From NCBI RefSeq assembly GCF_014197615.1, contig NZ_JACIFY010000003.1:62001-126000 (forward strand): a DNA stretch of 64,000 bases. The letters run 5' to 3'. Below the pieces are notes generated by a model. That model saw nothing but the letters and a program-made list of their open reading frames with translations, was not told the DNA's origin and made no database searches. Of this stretch, positions 8,981-18,167 are shown piece after piece (the stretch's first letter is position 1; every line of letters begins with the position of its first letter). The stretch is from Rhizobium esperanzae (GTDB lineage: Bacteria; Pseudomonadota; Alphaproteobacteria; Rhizobiales; Rhizobiaceae). The position numbers were made by a program, and so were the translations under genes.

Positions 8981-9673
8981 GTGGCGCGCGCGGTGGGACG
9001 TCCAATCAAGCCTGGTGCCGACCTGCTTCTCAACGATGACGAAAAGCCGGCATATATCCGGCTGCACGACATCGGAAGGGAAAGGCGGCCCCGGCCGCTG
9101 CAGGAATTCCTCAATGACGTCGGCGGGCTGATGTTGTCGGCCGACGCCCCTGCCGTCGCCAGCTTCGTTGCCGGCAAGGTCCTGCAGAGGCTGCTCAAAA
9201 CGGGCAAGGTGCGGCCGGAGGGCGGATCTCTTCCCGGCGTGCCGGAAGGGCTTGATGACGTTATTGGCCATCTTGCAAAATCAGGACGGAAATACGAGGC
9301 GATCGCCAGCCAATTCCATAGTCTCGCCGATAAGCTGCTCTGGAGACGCGGCCGCTCCGGTCCGTTTGCAAGTCTGAATTTCGGCAACACGCATTCCCAT
9401 GCTGTCGTGGTCGGTCCCGGGGGCCTGGAAGAACGCGCCGATCTCAGGGTCGGCGTGATCTATATGGATCGCTACAGCCGCTTCCCCGATCATGTTCAGA
9501 CCCAGCCTCGCGCCTTCCTTCTGTTTTCGCCGGCTGAAATCTGCCTTGGCGATTCCCAATGGTTTTCTGCCGCTACCGGCACAGTTTTTGCTAACGACGC
9601 CGGGCAATCTTTCGCCATAAGATGCACGGCCCGGCCGCTGCTGGCAGTCTGGTGCCAGGTCGAGCCGGGATAA
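8981..9673 (+). CDS. DMSP-lyase-like cupin protein with degraded metal site
   Basis: This 230-residue protein aligns with the cupin encoded at 6624-7226, sharing the GPGGLEER segment, the PDH motif and the overall barrel. The metal ligands of that protein are mostly lost: H171 remains, but the positions of H141, E145, Y147 and H179 are now Q173, R177, F179 and F211. A GTG start at 8981 follows GAGGGGG. It is probably not a metal-dependent lyase. A pseudoenzyme partner, chaperone or ligand-binding role is possible. It lies between etfA and the formaldehyde dehydrogenase gene in the same operon. Confidence 0.7.
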   Translation: MARAVGRPIKPGADLLLNDDEKPAYIRLHDIGRERRPRPLQEFLNDVGGLMLSADAPAVASFVAGKVLQRLLKTGKVRPEGGSLPGVPEGLDDVIGHLAKSGRKYEAIASQFHSLADKLLWRRGRSGPFASLNFGNTHSHAVVVGPGGLEERADLRVGVIYMDRYSRFPDHVQTQPRAFLLFSPAEICLGDSQWFSAATGTVFANDAGQSFAIRCTARPLLAVWCQVEPG

Positions 9674-9748
9674 CCGAGCCGAGGCCGGGCAAGATCGTTT
9701 ATCCGCATATGCAGTCACTGAATTCAATTTAATTGGAGGGATTATCAA

Positions 9749-10876
9749 ATGGACGTTCGCGCCGCTGTTGCCGTACAGGCCGGCAAACCGCTTGAAGTGA
9801 TGACCGTGCAGCTGGAAGGGCCGAAGGCCGGCGAGGTGCTGGTCGAGGTCAAGGCGACCGGTATCTGCCACACCGACGATTTCACCCTGTCGGGCGCCGA
9901 TCCGGAAGGCCTGTTTCCAGCCATTCTCGGCCATGAAGGCGCCGGCATCGTCGTCGACGTCGGCCCGGGCGTCACCTCGGTGAAGAAGGGTGACCACGTC
10001 ATTCCGCTTTACACGCCCGAATGCCGCGAGTGCTATTCCTGCACGTCGCGCAAGACCAATCTCTGCACCTCGATTCGATCAACCCAGGGTCAGGGCGTGA
10101 TGCCGGACGGCACGAGCCGCTTTTCGATCGGCAAGGACAAGATCCATCACTATATGGGCTGCTCGACCTTCGCCAATTATACGGTGCTGCCCGAGATCGC
10201 GCTCGCCAAGATCAATCCCGACGCCCCCTTCGACAAGGTCTGCTACATCGGCTGCGGCGTCACCACCGGCATCGGCGCGGTCATCAATACCGCCAAGGTG
10301 GAGATTGGTTCGACGGCGATCGTCTTCGGTCTCGGCGGCATCGGTCTGAACGTGCTGCAGGGTCTGCGCCTTGCCGGCGCCGACATGATCATCGGCGTCG
10401 ATATCAATCCGGATCGCAAGGCCTGGGGCGAGAAGTTCGGCATGACGCATTTCGTCAATCCGAAGGAGGTCGGCGACGACATCGTGCCCTATCTGGTCAA
10501 CATGACCAAGCGCAACGGCGACCTGATCGGCGGCGCCGACTATACCTTCGACTGCACCGGCAATACCAGGGTGATGCGTCAGGCGCTGGAAGCCAGCCAT
10601 CGCGGCTGGGGCAAGTCGGTCATCATCGGCGTTGCCGGCGCCGGCCAGGAAATCTCCACCCGTCCGTTCCAGCTGGTCACCGGCCGCAACTGGATGGGCA
10701 CGGCCTTCGGCGGCGCGCGCGGGCGCACCGACGTTCCGAAGATCGTCGACTGGTACATGCAGGGCAAGATCCAGATCGATCCGATGATCACCCACACCAT
10801 GCCGCTCGAAGACATCAACAAGGGCTTCGACCTGATGCACAAGGGTGAATCGATCCGCGGCGTGGTGGTCTATTGA
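9749..10876 (+). CDS. frmA: S-(hydroxymethyl)glutathione dehydrogenase (class III alcohol dehydrogenase)
   Basis: This 375-residue zinc alcohol dehydrogenase has the class III pattern: catalytic zinc residues in CHTD and GHEGAG, the structural zinc cysteines in [17 protein letters not shown], and the cofactor loop [12 protein letters not shown]. It oxidises the spontaneous adduct of formaldehyde and glutathione to S-formylglutathione with NAD. It follows the demethylase and ETF genes and precedes fghA and gfa, so formaldehyde from demethylation is the obvious substrate source. The start is preceded by GGAGGG. Confidence 0.94.
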   Translation: MDVRAAVAVQAGKPLEVMTVQLEGPKAGEVLVEVKATGICHTDDFTLSGADPEGLFPAILGHEGAGIVVDVGPGVTSVKKGDHVIPLYTPECRECYSCTSRKTNLCTSIRSTQGQGVMPDGTSRFSIGKDKIHHYMGCSTFANYTVLPEIALAKINPDAPFDKVCYIGCGVTTGIGAVINTAKVEIGSTAIVFGLGGIGLNVLQGLRLAGADMIIGVDINPDRKAWGEKFGMTHFVNPKEVGDDIVPYLVNMTKRNGDLIGGADYTFDCTGNTRVMRQALEASHRGWGKSVIIGVAGAGQEISTRPFQLVTGRNWMGTAFGGARGRTDVPKIVDWYMQGKIQIDPMITHTMPLEDINKGFDLMHKGESIRGVVVY

Positions 10877-10878
10877 GC

Positions 10879-11715
10879 ATGAAGACGATCTCGACCGATA
10901 AGTCCCACAGCGGCACCCAAGGGGTTTACGTCAGCCGCTCCGAGGCCTGCGATTGCGATATGACCTTTGCGGTCTTCGTGCCGCCGCAGGCCGCCAAGGG
11001 CAGGCTGCCGGTTTTATGGTATCTATCCGGTCTGACCTGCACGCATGCCAATGTCATGGACAAGGGCGAGTATCGGCGGCTTGCCGCCGACCTCGGGCTG
11101 ATCATCGTCTGCCCGGATACCAGCCCTCGCGGCGACCATGTTGCCGATGAGCCCGACAACTGGCAGTTCGGCAAGGGGGCGGGCTTCTACGTCGACGCCA
11201 CCGAGCCGCCCTATTCGGCGAATTATCGCATGTACAGCTACATCGTCGACGAGTTGCCGCGGCTTGTCGCCGAGCATTTCCCCGCCGACATGGACCGCCA
11301 GGGGATATTCGGCCACTCGATGGGCGGCCATGGCGCAATCACCATCGCGCTCAAGAATCCGGACCGCTTCCGGAGCTGCTCGGCCTTCGCGCCGATCAGC
11401 CATCCTTCGGTCTCCGGCTGGTCGAAGCCGGCCTTGCGGAAATATCTCGGCGCTGACGAGGCCACCTGGCGGGCCTATGATTCCTGCTCGCTGATCGAGG
11501 ACGGGCATCGGTTCCCCGAACTGTTCGTCGATCAGGGAACGGCGGACAGCTTCCTGGAGGACGGCTTGCGTCCCGAAGAACTCCGGCAGGCCTGCGAAGC
11601 GGCTGGTATCAACCTCAAGCTCCGAATGCAGGAAGGCTACGGCCATTCCTACTTTTTCATTTCGACATTCATGGAGGACCATCTGCGCTGGCATGCGCAA
11701 AGGTTGGGAAAGTGA
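10879..11715 (+). CDS. fghA: S-formylglutathione hydrolase
   Basis: This 278-residue alpha/beta hydrolase of the esterase D family carries the nucleophile motif GHSMGGHGA, with a later Asp (near LFVDQGTAD) and His (near EGYGHSYFF) completing the triad. It releases formate and glutathione from S-formylglutathione. The ATG at 10879 begins two bases after the frmA stop and is preferred to an overlapping TTG. The gene forms the second step of the formaldehyde route in this operon. Confidence 0.93.
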   Translation: MKTISTDKSHSGTQGVYVSRSEACDCDMTFAVFVPPQAAKGRLPVLWYLSGLTCTHANVMDKGEYRRLAADLGLIIVCPDTSPRGDHVADEPDNWQFGKGAGFYVDATEPPYSANYRMYSYIVDELPRLVAEHFPADMDRQGIFGHSMGGHGAITIALKNPDRFRSCSAFAPISHPSVSGWSKPALRKYLGADEATWRAYDSCSLIEDGHRFPELFVDQGTADSFLEDGLRPEELRQACEAAGINLKLRMQEGYGHSYFFISTFMEDHLRWHAQRLGK

Positions 11716-11770
11716 TTGCAGAGCTCGGCCGGGCATAACGCAAACGGCCAGGGAGGGAAGGAGAAAATCA

Positions 11771-12343
11771 ATGAGCAGCATAGCCATTCATCCGGCAGTG
11801 GATTCAGGCTTTCGAGCGACTGACGCTGCTTTCGCGGGCGGGACGCTCGTGTGCAAATGCACGAGCAATCCGGTCAAGGTCAGGATCAAGGGCGACATCG
11901 CCCACAACCACGCCTGCGGCTGCACCAAATGCTGGAAGCCAGAGGGGGCGGCCTTCTCGGTCGTGGCGGTAGCGCCGACGGAAAACGTCGAAGTGCTCGA
12001 AAACGGCGACAAGCTCGCTGTCGTCGATCCCGCGGCCCTGATCCAGCGGCATGCCTGCAAAGAGTGCGGCGTGCATATGTATGGGCCGGTCGAGCGCGAA
12101 CATCCCTTCCAGGGACTGTCGTTCGTTCATCCCGAGCGTTTCCAGGAAGGCGGCTGGGCAAAGCCGACCTTTGCGGCCTTCGTCTCGTCGATCATCGAAA
12201 GCGGCTTCGATCCTGCCAAGATGGACGCCGTCAGAGCACAACTGAAGGCATCGGGTCTCGAACCCTATGATTGCCTCTCGCCCGGCCTGATGGATTATAT
12301 CGCCACCTGGACCGCCAAGAAGAGCGGCGTCCTCGCCTCGTAA
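11771..12343 (+). CDS. gfa: S-(hydroxymethyl)glutathione synthase (Gfa family)
   Basis: This 190-residue protein has the zinc-binding cysteine pattern of glutathione-dependent formaldehyde-activating enzyme: CKC, then CGCTKC, then CKECG. The length is usual for Gfa. It is proposed to speed the joining of formaldehyde and glutathione that feeds FrmA. The ATG at 11771 follows AGGGAGGAAGGAG. It is the last gene of the operon, and a strong hairpin begins six bases after its stop. Confidence 0.9.
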   Translation: MSSIAIHPAVDSGFRATDAAFAGGTLVCKCTSNPVKVRIKGDIAHNHACGCTKCWKPEGAAFSVVAVAPTENVEVLENGDKLAVVDPAALIQRHACKECGVHMYGPVEREHPFQGLSFVHPERFQEGGWAKPTFAAFVSSIIESGFDPAKMDAVRAQLKASGLEPYDCLSPGLMDYIATWTAKKSGVLAS

Positions 12344-12348
12344 AATCC

Positions 12349-12376
12349 CGAGGAGCGCCGGTCCCGGCGCTCCTCG
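12349..12376 (+). terminator. Terminator of the demethylase/formaldehyde operon
   Basis: A 12- to 13-bp perfect inverted repeat (CGAGGAGCGCCGG and its complement) starts six bases after the gfa stop codon. There is no clear T-run after it, which is common in GC-rich rhizobia. It marks the end of the operon that began at 4541. Confidence 0.75.
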
Positions 12377-12586
12377 ACCATCGCTGCCATCCGATCGAAA
12401 TAATCCTGATGGCCGCGTGCCGCCGGTTTGCCGGCGCTTCAGGCTCCAGCCCTGGCTGCAGAAAAATCTCACCTGTCCTCATAACCGCAACTCCGCAATG
12501 GCTGCCGCTGCGGAGCGTTGTTCAATCGCTATCTGGCATTCCCGCATCAGCAGTGCCTCGATGGATTGTGTATCAGCAGAATAATA

Positions 12587-12609
12587 ATTGTGTACGCAAA
12601 GTACACAAT
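12587..12609. promoter_or_regulatory. Perfect palindromic operator upstream of the GntR gene
   Basis: ATTGTGTAC and GTACACAAT form a perfect 9-bp inverted repeat around a 5-base centre. An extra half-site ATTGTGTA lies at 12565-12572. GntR/FCD-family regulators bind short palindromes of this kind. A possible promoter follows at once (TTGACT at 12613-12618, CATCTT at 12636-12641, 17-base spacing), so the site is placed to control the regulator and the operon behind it. Confidence 0.65.
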
Positions 12610-12676
12610 CGTTTGACTCCGTCGAAAAAGGCTGCCATCTTCAGGGCGTAGAGCAACGAATGGCGGGAGATCGACG

Positions 12677-13393
12677 ATGGCGAAGACACCGAAGAGCAAT
12701 CTCTACGAAGACCTGAAACGCCAGATTCTGACGATGGAACTGGATCCGGACGCCGATCTGGACGAGGCCAGTCTGAGCGAAAGATACGGGCTTTCCCGAA
12801 CGCCGGTGCGCGACATTTTCCGCCGCCTTGCCGGTGAGGGTTACATCGATATCCGTGAGAACAGGGGGGCGCGGGTTATCCCGATGAACCACTCGACGCT
12901 TCGGAATTTCTTTCTCGTCGCGCCGATGATCTATGCGGCGATCGGCCGTCTCGCGGTGCAGAACTTCAAGCCCGCCCAGTTGTCGGACCTGAAGCAGACG
13001 CAGGAACGGTTCCGCGCCGCCAGCCAGAATATGGATGCCTTGGCGATGGTCCTCGAAAACAATCGCTTTCACGAGATCTTCGGCGAGATGTCGGGCAACG
13101 TCTACATGCAGCCGAGCCTCGGCCGGCTGCTCATCGACCACGCGCGCATCGGTCACACGTTTTTCCGGCCGAGAAACGAGGACATGAAGCGGCGGCTGCA
13201 ATTGGCCGTCGACCATCACGATGGCTTCATCGTGGCGCTCAGCGCTCACGACGAGGATGCCGTCGTCGACCTCGTTTTCGAACACTGGGAATTGTCCCGC
13301 GAGAACATGGAGATGTTCATCGCTCCGCAAGGCCTCAAGGCTGATGCCTTCGTGGGCGGTCCAGCCACGCAATTATTGGAGAAGTCATCGTGA
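12677..13393 (+). CDS. GntR-family (FCD) transcriptional regulator
   Basis: This 238-residue protein has an N-terminal winged helix (residues 10-75, with LSERYGLSRTPVRDIFRRLAGEGYI) and an all-helical FCD ligand domain. Its stop overlaps the start of the DapA-like gene by four bases (GTGA), so the regulator heads the operon and is probably autoregulated through the palindrome at 12587-12609. In Sinorhizobium the hydroxyproline catabolic cluster is controlled by a GntR protein next to a DapA-like deaminase (HypR and HypD); the arrangement here is similar, but orthology is not shown. Confidence 0.85.
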   Translation: MAKTPKSNLYEDLKRQILTMELDPDADLDEASLSERYGLSRTPVRDIFRRLAGEGYIDIRENRGARVIPMNHSTLRNFFLVAPMIYAAIGRLAVQNFKPAQLSDLKQTQERFRAASQNMDALAMVLENNRFHEIFGEMSGNVYMQPSLGRLLIDHARIGHTFFRPRNEDMKRRLQLAVDHHDGFIVALSAHDEDAVVDLVFEHWELSRENMEMFIAPQGLKADAFVGGPATQLLEKSS

Positions 13394-14301
13394 AATTTGA
13401 GGGGATCTATACGCCGGCGGTGACGCCGCTCGACAAGAACGGACAGATCGACCGAGCCGGATTTGCCGCCGTGCTCGAGTCGCTGATCGAGGCGGGCGTC
13501 CACGGCATCATCGTCGGCGGCTCGACGGGCGAATACTATGCCCAGAGCAGCCAGGAACGTTACGAGCTCGCAGCTTATGCCAAGGAAGTCATCGGGACGC
13601 GGCTGCCGCTCATCATCGGCACCGGCGCCACGCGGACCGAAGATTCGGTCGAATATGCCAAGTCGGCGAAGGAAATCGGTGCGGATGCGATCCTGGTGTC
13701 GTCGCCGCCATACGCATTGCCGACCGAACGCGAGAATGCGGTCCATGCGCTGACGGTCGATCGCGCCGCCAACCTGCCGATCATGCTCTACAACTATCCC
13801 GCCCGCATGGGCGTGGTGATGGGCGAGGAGTATTTCTCCCGCGTCGGCAAGTCGAAGAACGTCGTCGCCATCAAGGAAAGCTCCGGCGACATGGGCAATC
13901 TTCATCTGCTCGCCCGGAAATTTCCGCACATTTCGCTGTCCTGCGGCTGGGACGACCAGGCGCTCGAATTCTTTGCCTGGGGTGCGAAGAGCTGGGTCTG
14001 CGCCGGCTCCAACTTCCTGCCGCGCGAGCATGTCGCCCTCTATGAGGCCTGTGTCCTCGAGAAGAATTTCGACAAGGGCCGGGCGATCATGAGCGCGATG
14101 CTGCCGCTGATGGATTTCCTCGAATGCGGCAAGTTCGTCCAGTCGATCAAGCACGGCTGCGAATTGATCGGGCTGAATGTCGGATCGGTCCGCGCACCGC
14201 TGCGCCCGCTCAACTCCGAAGAAAAGCGAAGCCTTCAGACCGTCGTCGCCACATTGAAGCGCACGGTCGCCCAGATCACGTCGGGAGCCAATCATGCATG
14301 A
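13390..14301 (+). CDS. DapA-superfamily lyase, possible pyrroline-4-hydroxy-2-carboxylate deaminase
   Basis: This 303-residue TIM-barrel protein has the class I aldolase features of the dihydrodipicolinate synthase family: GGSTGEY near residue 48, a Tyr in MLYNYPARMG and the Schiff-base Lys in VAIKESSGD. The family includes HypD, which deaminates the cyclic imine from D-hydroxyproline to 2-oxoglutarate semialdehyde. The downstream aldehyde dehydrogenase and flavin oxidase fit that idea. A GTG start overlaps the GntR stop codon. Another DapA-family aldolase reaction cannot be excluded. Confidence 0.72.
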   Translation: MKFEGIYTPAVTPLDKNGQIDRAGFAAVLESLIEAGVHGIIVGGSTGEYYAQSSQERYELAAYAKEVIGTRLPLIIGTGATRTEDSVEYAKSAKEIGADAILVSSPPYALPTERENAVHALTVDRAANLPIMLYNYPARMGVVMGEEYFSRVGKSKNVVAIKESSGDMGNLHLLARKFPHISLSCGWDDQALEFFAWGAKSWVCAGSNFLPREHVALYEACVLEKNFDKGRAIMSAMLPLMDFLECGKFVQSIKHGCELIGLNVGSVRAPLRPLNSEEKRSLQTVVATLKRTVAQITSGANHA

Positions 14302-15811
14302 ACCCTTGACCGCCGCCGAATATAAGGCGATCGCCGCCGAACTTCAGTTTCCGACGAACGCCTTCATCGACGGCGCATTTCGTCCGGCAAATTCCGGCAA
14401 GACTTTCACCACCGCGAACCCTGCGACAGGCGAGGTCCTTGCCGAAATCGCAGCCTGCGATTCCAGCGACGTCGACTTCGCGGTTGAGAAGGCGAAGGAC
14501 GCGTTCGACGACGGACGCTGGCGGCTGCGCTCGCCGGGCGAGCGCAAGGAAGTGCTGCTGAAGCTCGCCAAGCTGATGGAGCAAAACAGGCACGAACTCG
14601 CTGTCCTGGAGAGCCTCGACAGCGGCAAGCCGGTGCGCGAATGCCAGACGGTCGACGTTCCCGATACCATTCATACGATCCGCTGGCATGCCGAGCTCAT
14701 CGACAAGATCTACGACAACACCAACAATGTTGGCGCCAACGCGTTGGCCATGGTGGTGCGCGAGCCGATCGGCGTGGTCGGCTGTGTTTTGCCGTGGAAC
14801 TTCCCGCTGCTGATGCTGGCCTGGAAGATCGGCCCGGCGCTCGCCGCCGGCTGCTCGGTCATCGTCAAGCCGGCGCAGGAAACGACGCTCACGACGCTGC
14901 GCGTCGCCGAGCTTGCCCATGAGGCAGGTATTCCGGCTGGTGTGTTCAACGTCGTCACCGGCTCCGGCCGGGAAGTGGGCGAACCGATCGGCCTGCACAT
15001 GGACGTCGATATGGTGGCCTTCACCGGATCGACGCCGACCGGCCGCCGTTTCCTGCGTTACGCCGCGGACTCGAACCTCAAGAAGGTCGTGCTCGAATGC
15101 GGCGGCAAGAACCCGGCGGTGGTGCTGGCGGATGCCGAAGACCTCGATCTCGTCGCCGAGCAGGTGGTCAACGGCGCCTTCTGGAACATGGGCGAGAACT
15201 GCTCGGCCACGTCGCGCCTGATCGTTCATGCCAGCATCAAGGACGAATTGCTGCAGCGTATCGGCGCCTATATGCGCGAATGGAAGACGGGTGATCCGCT
15301 GAACCCGGAAAACCGCATCGGTGCACTGGTCAGCAAGAGCCATTTCGACAAGGTGAAATCCTTCCTCGATGACGTGAAGACCGAAAAACTCTCGCTTGCC
15401 CATGGCGGTGAAACTTTTGAAGGGGCCTTCATCGAACCGACGGTGGTCGACGGCGTCACGCCGAAGAGCCGGCTGTTCCAGGAGGAAATTTTTGGACCGA
15501 TCCTTTCGGTCACCACCTTCGAAAACCTGGCCGAGGCCACCGCCCTTGCCAACGACACCAATTACGGCCTGACCGCGTCGATCTATACCGGCAGTCTGCG
15601 CAACGCGATCCGGCTCTCCCGCGACATCCGCGCCGGCCTCGTCACCGTCAATTGCTTCGGCGAGGGCGATGCCTCGACCCCCTTCGGCGGCTACAAGGAG
15701 TCCGGTTTCGGCGGCCGCGACAAGTCGGTCTTCGCCCACGACAATTACTGCGAGCTCAAGACCATCTGGATCGATATCTCGGAGCGGTCGGTGGACGAGA
15801 CGATCCGATGA
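14294..15811 (+). CDS. NAD(P)-dependent aldehyde dehydrogenase
   Basis: This 505-residue enzyme has the full aldehyde dehydrogenase core: PWNFPLL, the nucleotide motif FTGSTPTGRRF, the general-base Glu in LECGGKNP and the nucleophile Cys in GENCSATSR. In character it is closer to PuuC/betaine-aldehyde types than to the known 2-oxoglutarate semialdehyde dehydrogenases. Gene order suggests that it oxidises the semialdehyde made by the DapA-like enzyme. It overlaps the previous gene by 8 bases and the next by 4, so the genes are translated together. Confidence 0.85.
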   Translation: MHEPLTAAEYKAIAAELQFPTNAFIDGAFRPANSGKTFTTANPATGEVLAEIAACDSSDVDFAVEKAKDAFDDGRWRLRSPGERKEVLLKLAKLMEQNRHELAVLESLDSGKPVRECQTVDVPDTIHTIRWHAELIDKIYDNTNNVGANALAMVVREPIGVVGCVLPWNFPLLMLAWKIGPALAAGCSVIVKPAQETTLTTLRVAELAHEAGIPAGVFNVVTGSGREVGEPIGLHMDVDMVAFTGSTPTGRRFLRYAADSNLKKVVLECGGKNPAVVLADAEDLDLVAEQVVNGAFWNMGENCSATSRLIVHASIKDELLQRIGAYMREWKTGDPLNPENRIGALVSKSHFDKVKSFLDDVKTEKLSLAHGGETFEGAFIEPTVVDGVTPKSRLFQEEIFGPILSVTTFENLAEATALANDTNYGLTASIYTGSLRNAIRLSRDIRAGLVTVNCFGEGDASTPFGGYKESGFGGRDKSVFAHDNYCELKTIWIDISERSVDETIR

Positions 15812-17154
15812 TCACGAGACCGGTCAAACGTCTGCCGGTTGAGAATGGCATCTCGGGCTGGGAGGCGATCAGTAAGCGTTCGTTCCCGGTTCGAAGCCTG
15901 GAAGGCAACGTTACTGCAGACTGGCTGATCATCGGCGCCGGCTTTGCGGGCCTCTCTGCGGCCCGCCGTCTCCTCCAGCTTCGACCGGACGACAAGATTG
16001 TCGTCCTCGATGCGAGCGAGGTCGGCAAAGGCACGTCCGGCCGGAACTCAGGCTTCATGATCGACGTCCCGCATAATCTGGCGGGCGGCGAATATTCGAG
16101 CGGAGAGGTGGATTCGACCCGCTTGGAGATGGCGCAAAACCGCTCCGCGATCGCTTTTGCCGCACAAGCCGCGCAGGAATACGGCATGTCGCGCGAGACA
16201 TTCGATCCCGTGGGGAAGATCAATGCGGCGGCCACAGAACGGGGCATGAAGCTGAACCGGAGCTTCGGCGAGTCACTGAAGGGCGCCGGCGAGAAGCACA
16301 GCTTCCTCGATGCGGCGGAGATGCGCGAGATCACGGGATCGGATTATTACTTCGGCGGCGTCTTTACGCCGGGTGCCGTTCTGATCCAGCCTGCCGATTA
16401 TATCCGCGCGATTGCTGGCGGGCTCTCGGGCAAGGTCGACATTTTCGAACACTCGCCGGTTACTTCACTGAAGCGTGAGAACGGAACCTGGACGGCGGCT
16501 TCTCCGCAGGGCACGGTCACCGCATCCAAGGTGATCGTGGGCGTCAACGGTCATATCAACGACTTCGGGTACTACCGCCGCCGTCTGATGCACTTCTATG
16601 GCTATGCCTCGATGACGGCTCCTTTCGCGGCGGAAGACCTCGGACGCAAGGCCAGTGGCCGCGACAGATGGGCGCTGCTTCCGGCGGACGCCATGGGGGC
16701 GACCGTTCGCAAGATCATGTCAGGCGGTCAGTCGCGCATCGTGCTCAGAACGCGATGGACCTATGACACGACCATAGCATTGACCGAGCGCCGGCTACGG
16801 GCAATGGCCGAGGAACATCGGCGCTCGCTGGATGCACGTTTCCCCGGCCTCAGGGGCATCCCGTTCGAGCATAGCTGGGCCGGGCGCATATGCCTCAGCC
16901 TGAACCATGTGCCCGCCTTCGGCGAAATCGAAGAAGGACTTTACTCCGCGTGCTGCGAGAACGGACTGGGAACCGTCAAGAGCACGCTCGCCGGTATGAT
17001 GGCGGCCGAACTGGCGACCGGGACCACCTCCCGGCATCTCGAAGAATTTATGGATCACCCCGGACCGTCGAAGATTCCCCCTGAGCCGTTCGCATGGCTG
17101 GGCATCAATGCGGTGATCCGTTTGCAGGAATTGCGTGCAGGTCGCGAGGGATGA
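15808..17154 (+). CDS. FAD-dependent oxidoreductase, DAO family
   Basis: This 448-residue protein contains the dinucleotide-binding motif IIGAGFAGLSAARRL (about residue 40) and a C-terminal DAO region with WAGRICLS and the flavin-contact CCENGLG. The GTSGRNSGFM segment resembles gamma-glutamylputrescine oxidase-like proteins. In context it may oxidise a D-hydroxyproline- or N-methyl-type amine to the imine used by the DapA-like enzyme. The ATG at 15808 overlaps the previous stop in ATGA; an upstream in-frame start inside the dehydrogenase gene is rejected. Confidence 0.8.
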   Translation: MITRPVKRLPVENGISGWEAISKRSFPVRSLEGNVTADWLIIGAGFAGLSAARRLLQLRPDDKIVVLDASEVGKGTSGRNSGFMIDVPHNLAGGEYSSGEVDSTRLEMAQNRSAIAFAAQAAQEYGMSRETFDPVGKINAAATERGMKLNRSFGESLKGAGEKHSFLDAAEMREITGSDYYFGGVFTPGAVLIQPADYIRAIAGGLSGKVDIFEHSPVTSLKRENGTWTAASPQGTVTASKVIVGVNGHINDFGYYRRRLMHFYGYASMTAPFAAEDLGRKASGRDRWALLPADAMGATVRKIMSGGQSRIVLRTRWTYDTTIALTERRLRAMAEEHRRSLDARFPGLRGIPFEHSWAGRICLSLNHVPAFGEIEEGLYSACCENGLGTVKSTLAGMMAAELATGTTSRHLEEFMDHPGPSKIPPEPFAWLGINAVIRLQELRAGREG

Positions 17155-17229
17155 TCCGTCGCCGCGCAATGTGAAGACTGCCGCCCGCAGACTTCAATGA
17201 GAATGGGAACAAAACCAGGAGTAAGAACA

Positions 17230-18081
17230 ATGAAGACTTTGTGGAAGGCGCTTTGCGCCGCTGCGGTGATCGGAATCAGTATCCTTCCTGCTCGCGCGGA
17301 AGAAAAGACGATCAATCTGGGCACGATGGCATGGGAAGACCTGACGCCCATCACCGGCATCACCAAGAAGGTTCTCGAAGACGCCGGCTACACCGTGAAG
17401 GTGACCGAGTTCTCCGAATGGGGCATCGCTTATGCCGCTCTTGCCAAGGGTGACATCCAGGCTCTCACCTCGCAGACAGACTATGTCGCCCAGGATTACT
17501 GGGACAAGAACAAGAATCGTCTCGAAAAGATTTCGCCCGTGTCGCACGGCCTCTATCAGGGCGTCGCCGTTCCGAAATATGTGCCGATCGACTCGCTGGA
17601 ACGGCTCAATGAGAATGCCGACAAGTTCGGCGGCAAGATCATCGGTATCGAGCCGGGCGCCGGCCTGATGCGCGATACGGCGAATGCGGTCAAGGATTAC
17701 GGCCTCAAGCTCCAGCTCGTCGAGGGCAGCACGGCCGCGATGACGGCGGCGCTGAAATCCGCCTACGATCGCAAGGAGTGGATCGCGGTGACGATCTGGG
17801 AACCGTCGTGGATGGTCCAGAAGTACGAGGTCAAGTACCTCAAGGACCCGAAGGGCGTCTTCCCGCCGCCGCAGAGCTACTACTGGATCGGCCACAAGGG
17901 CTTCTCCGAAGAATATCCGCATGCCCGCGAAGTCATGGCCAGCGTCTACGTGCCGATCGCCGACATCACCACCATCAATGGTGAAGTCAAGGACGGCAAG
18001 ACGATGGACCAGGCCGTACAGGATTGGATCGGCACCCATGCCGACCTGATCAAGCGCTGGGAAAACATCAAGAAGAACTAA
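17230..18081 (+). CDS. Second OpuAC-type betaine-binding protein
   Basis: This 283-residue exported protein has a signal peptide ending around PARAEE (residues 20-25) and belongs to the glycine betaine-binding (OpuAC) family. Cage-type aromatics include W35, W64 and W91. It is distinct from the binding protein at 1890-2891, so the island has two importers. The ATG at 17230 follows AGGAG and starts a proper signal sequence, whereas the ATG 33 bases upstream does not. An intra-operon hairpin follows the gene. Confidence 0.87.
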   Translation: MKTLWKALCAAAVIGISILPARAEEKTINLGTMAWEDLTPITGITKKVLEDAGYTVKVTEFSEWGIAYAALAKGDIQALTSQTDYVAQDYWDKNKNRLEKISPVSHGLYQGVAVPKYVPIDSLERLNENADKFGGKIIGIEPGAGLMRDTANAVKDYGLKLQLVEGSTAAMTAALKSAYDRKEWIAVTIWEPSWMVQKYEVKYLKDPKGVFPPPQSYYWIGHKGFSEEYPHAREVMASVYVPIADITTINGEVKDGKTMDQAVQDWIGTHADLIKRWENIKKN

Positions 18082-18089
18082 GACGTCTC

Positions 18090-18117
18090 GTGGCCGTCCG
18101 CTCCACCGGGCGGCCAC
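18090..18117 (+). terminator. Intra-operon hairpin after second binding-protein gene
   Basis: GTGGCCGTCCG pairs with CGGGCGGCCAC (11 pairs, one G-T wobble) around a six-base loop, nine bases after the stop codon. The rest of the transporter follows in the same direction, so this is probably a partial terminator or mRNA-stabilising stem rather than the end of the operon. It repeats the layout seen at 1857-1879. Confidence 0.6.
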
Positions 18118-18167
18118 CCTGAAGCCCAACGAAAGAAGCCAGCGCCATTGGCTCAAAGGGGATCGCT

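Noticed and set aside
4541..12343. Straight assignment of the operon as a DMSP catabolic system
   Set aside because: The cupins resemble DMSP lyases, but no acrylate or DMS-processing genes are present and the StcD, ETF and formaldehyde genes fit betaine demethylation better.
14276..15739. 487-codon open frame opposite the aldehyde dehydrogenase gene
   Set aside because: The plus-strand enzyme is complete; the shadow protein has no family features.
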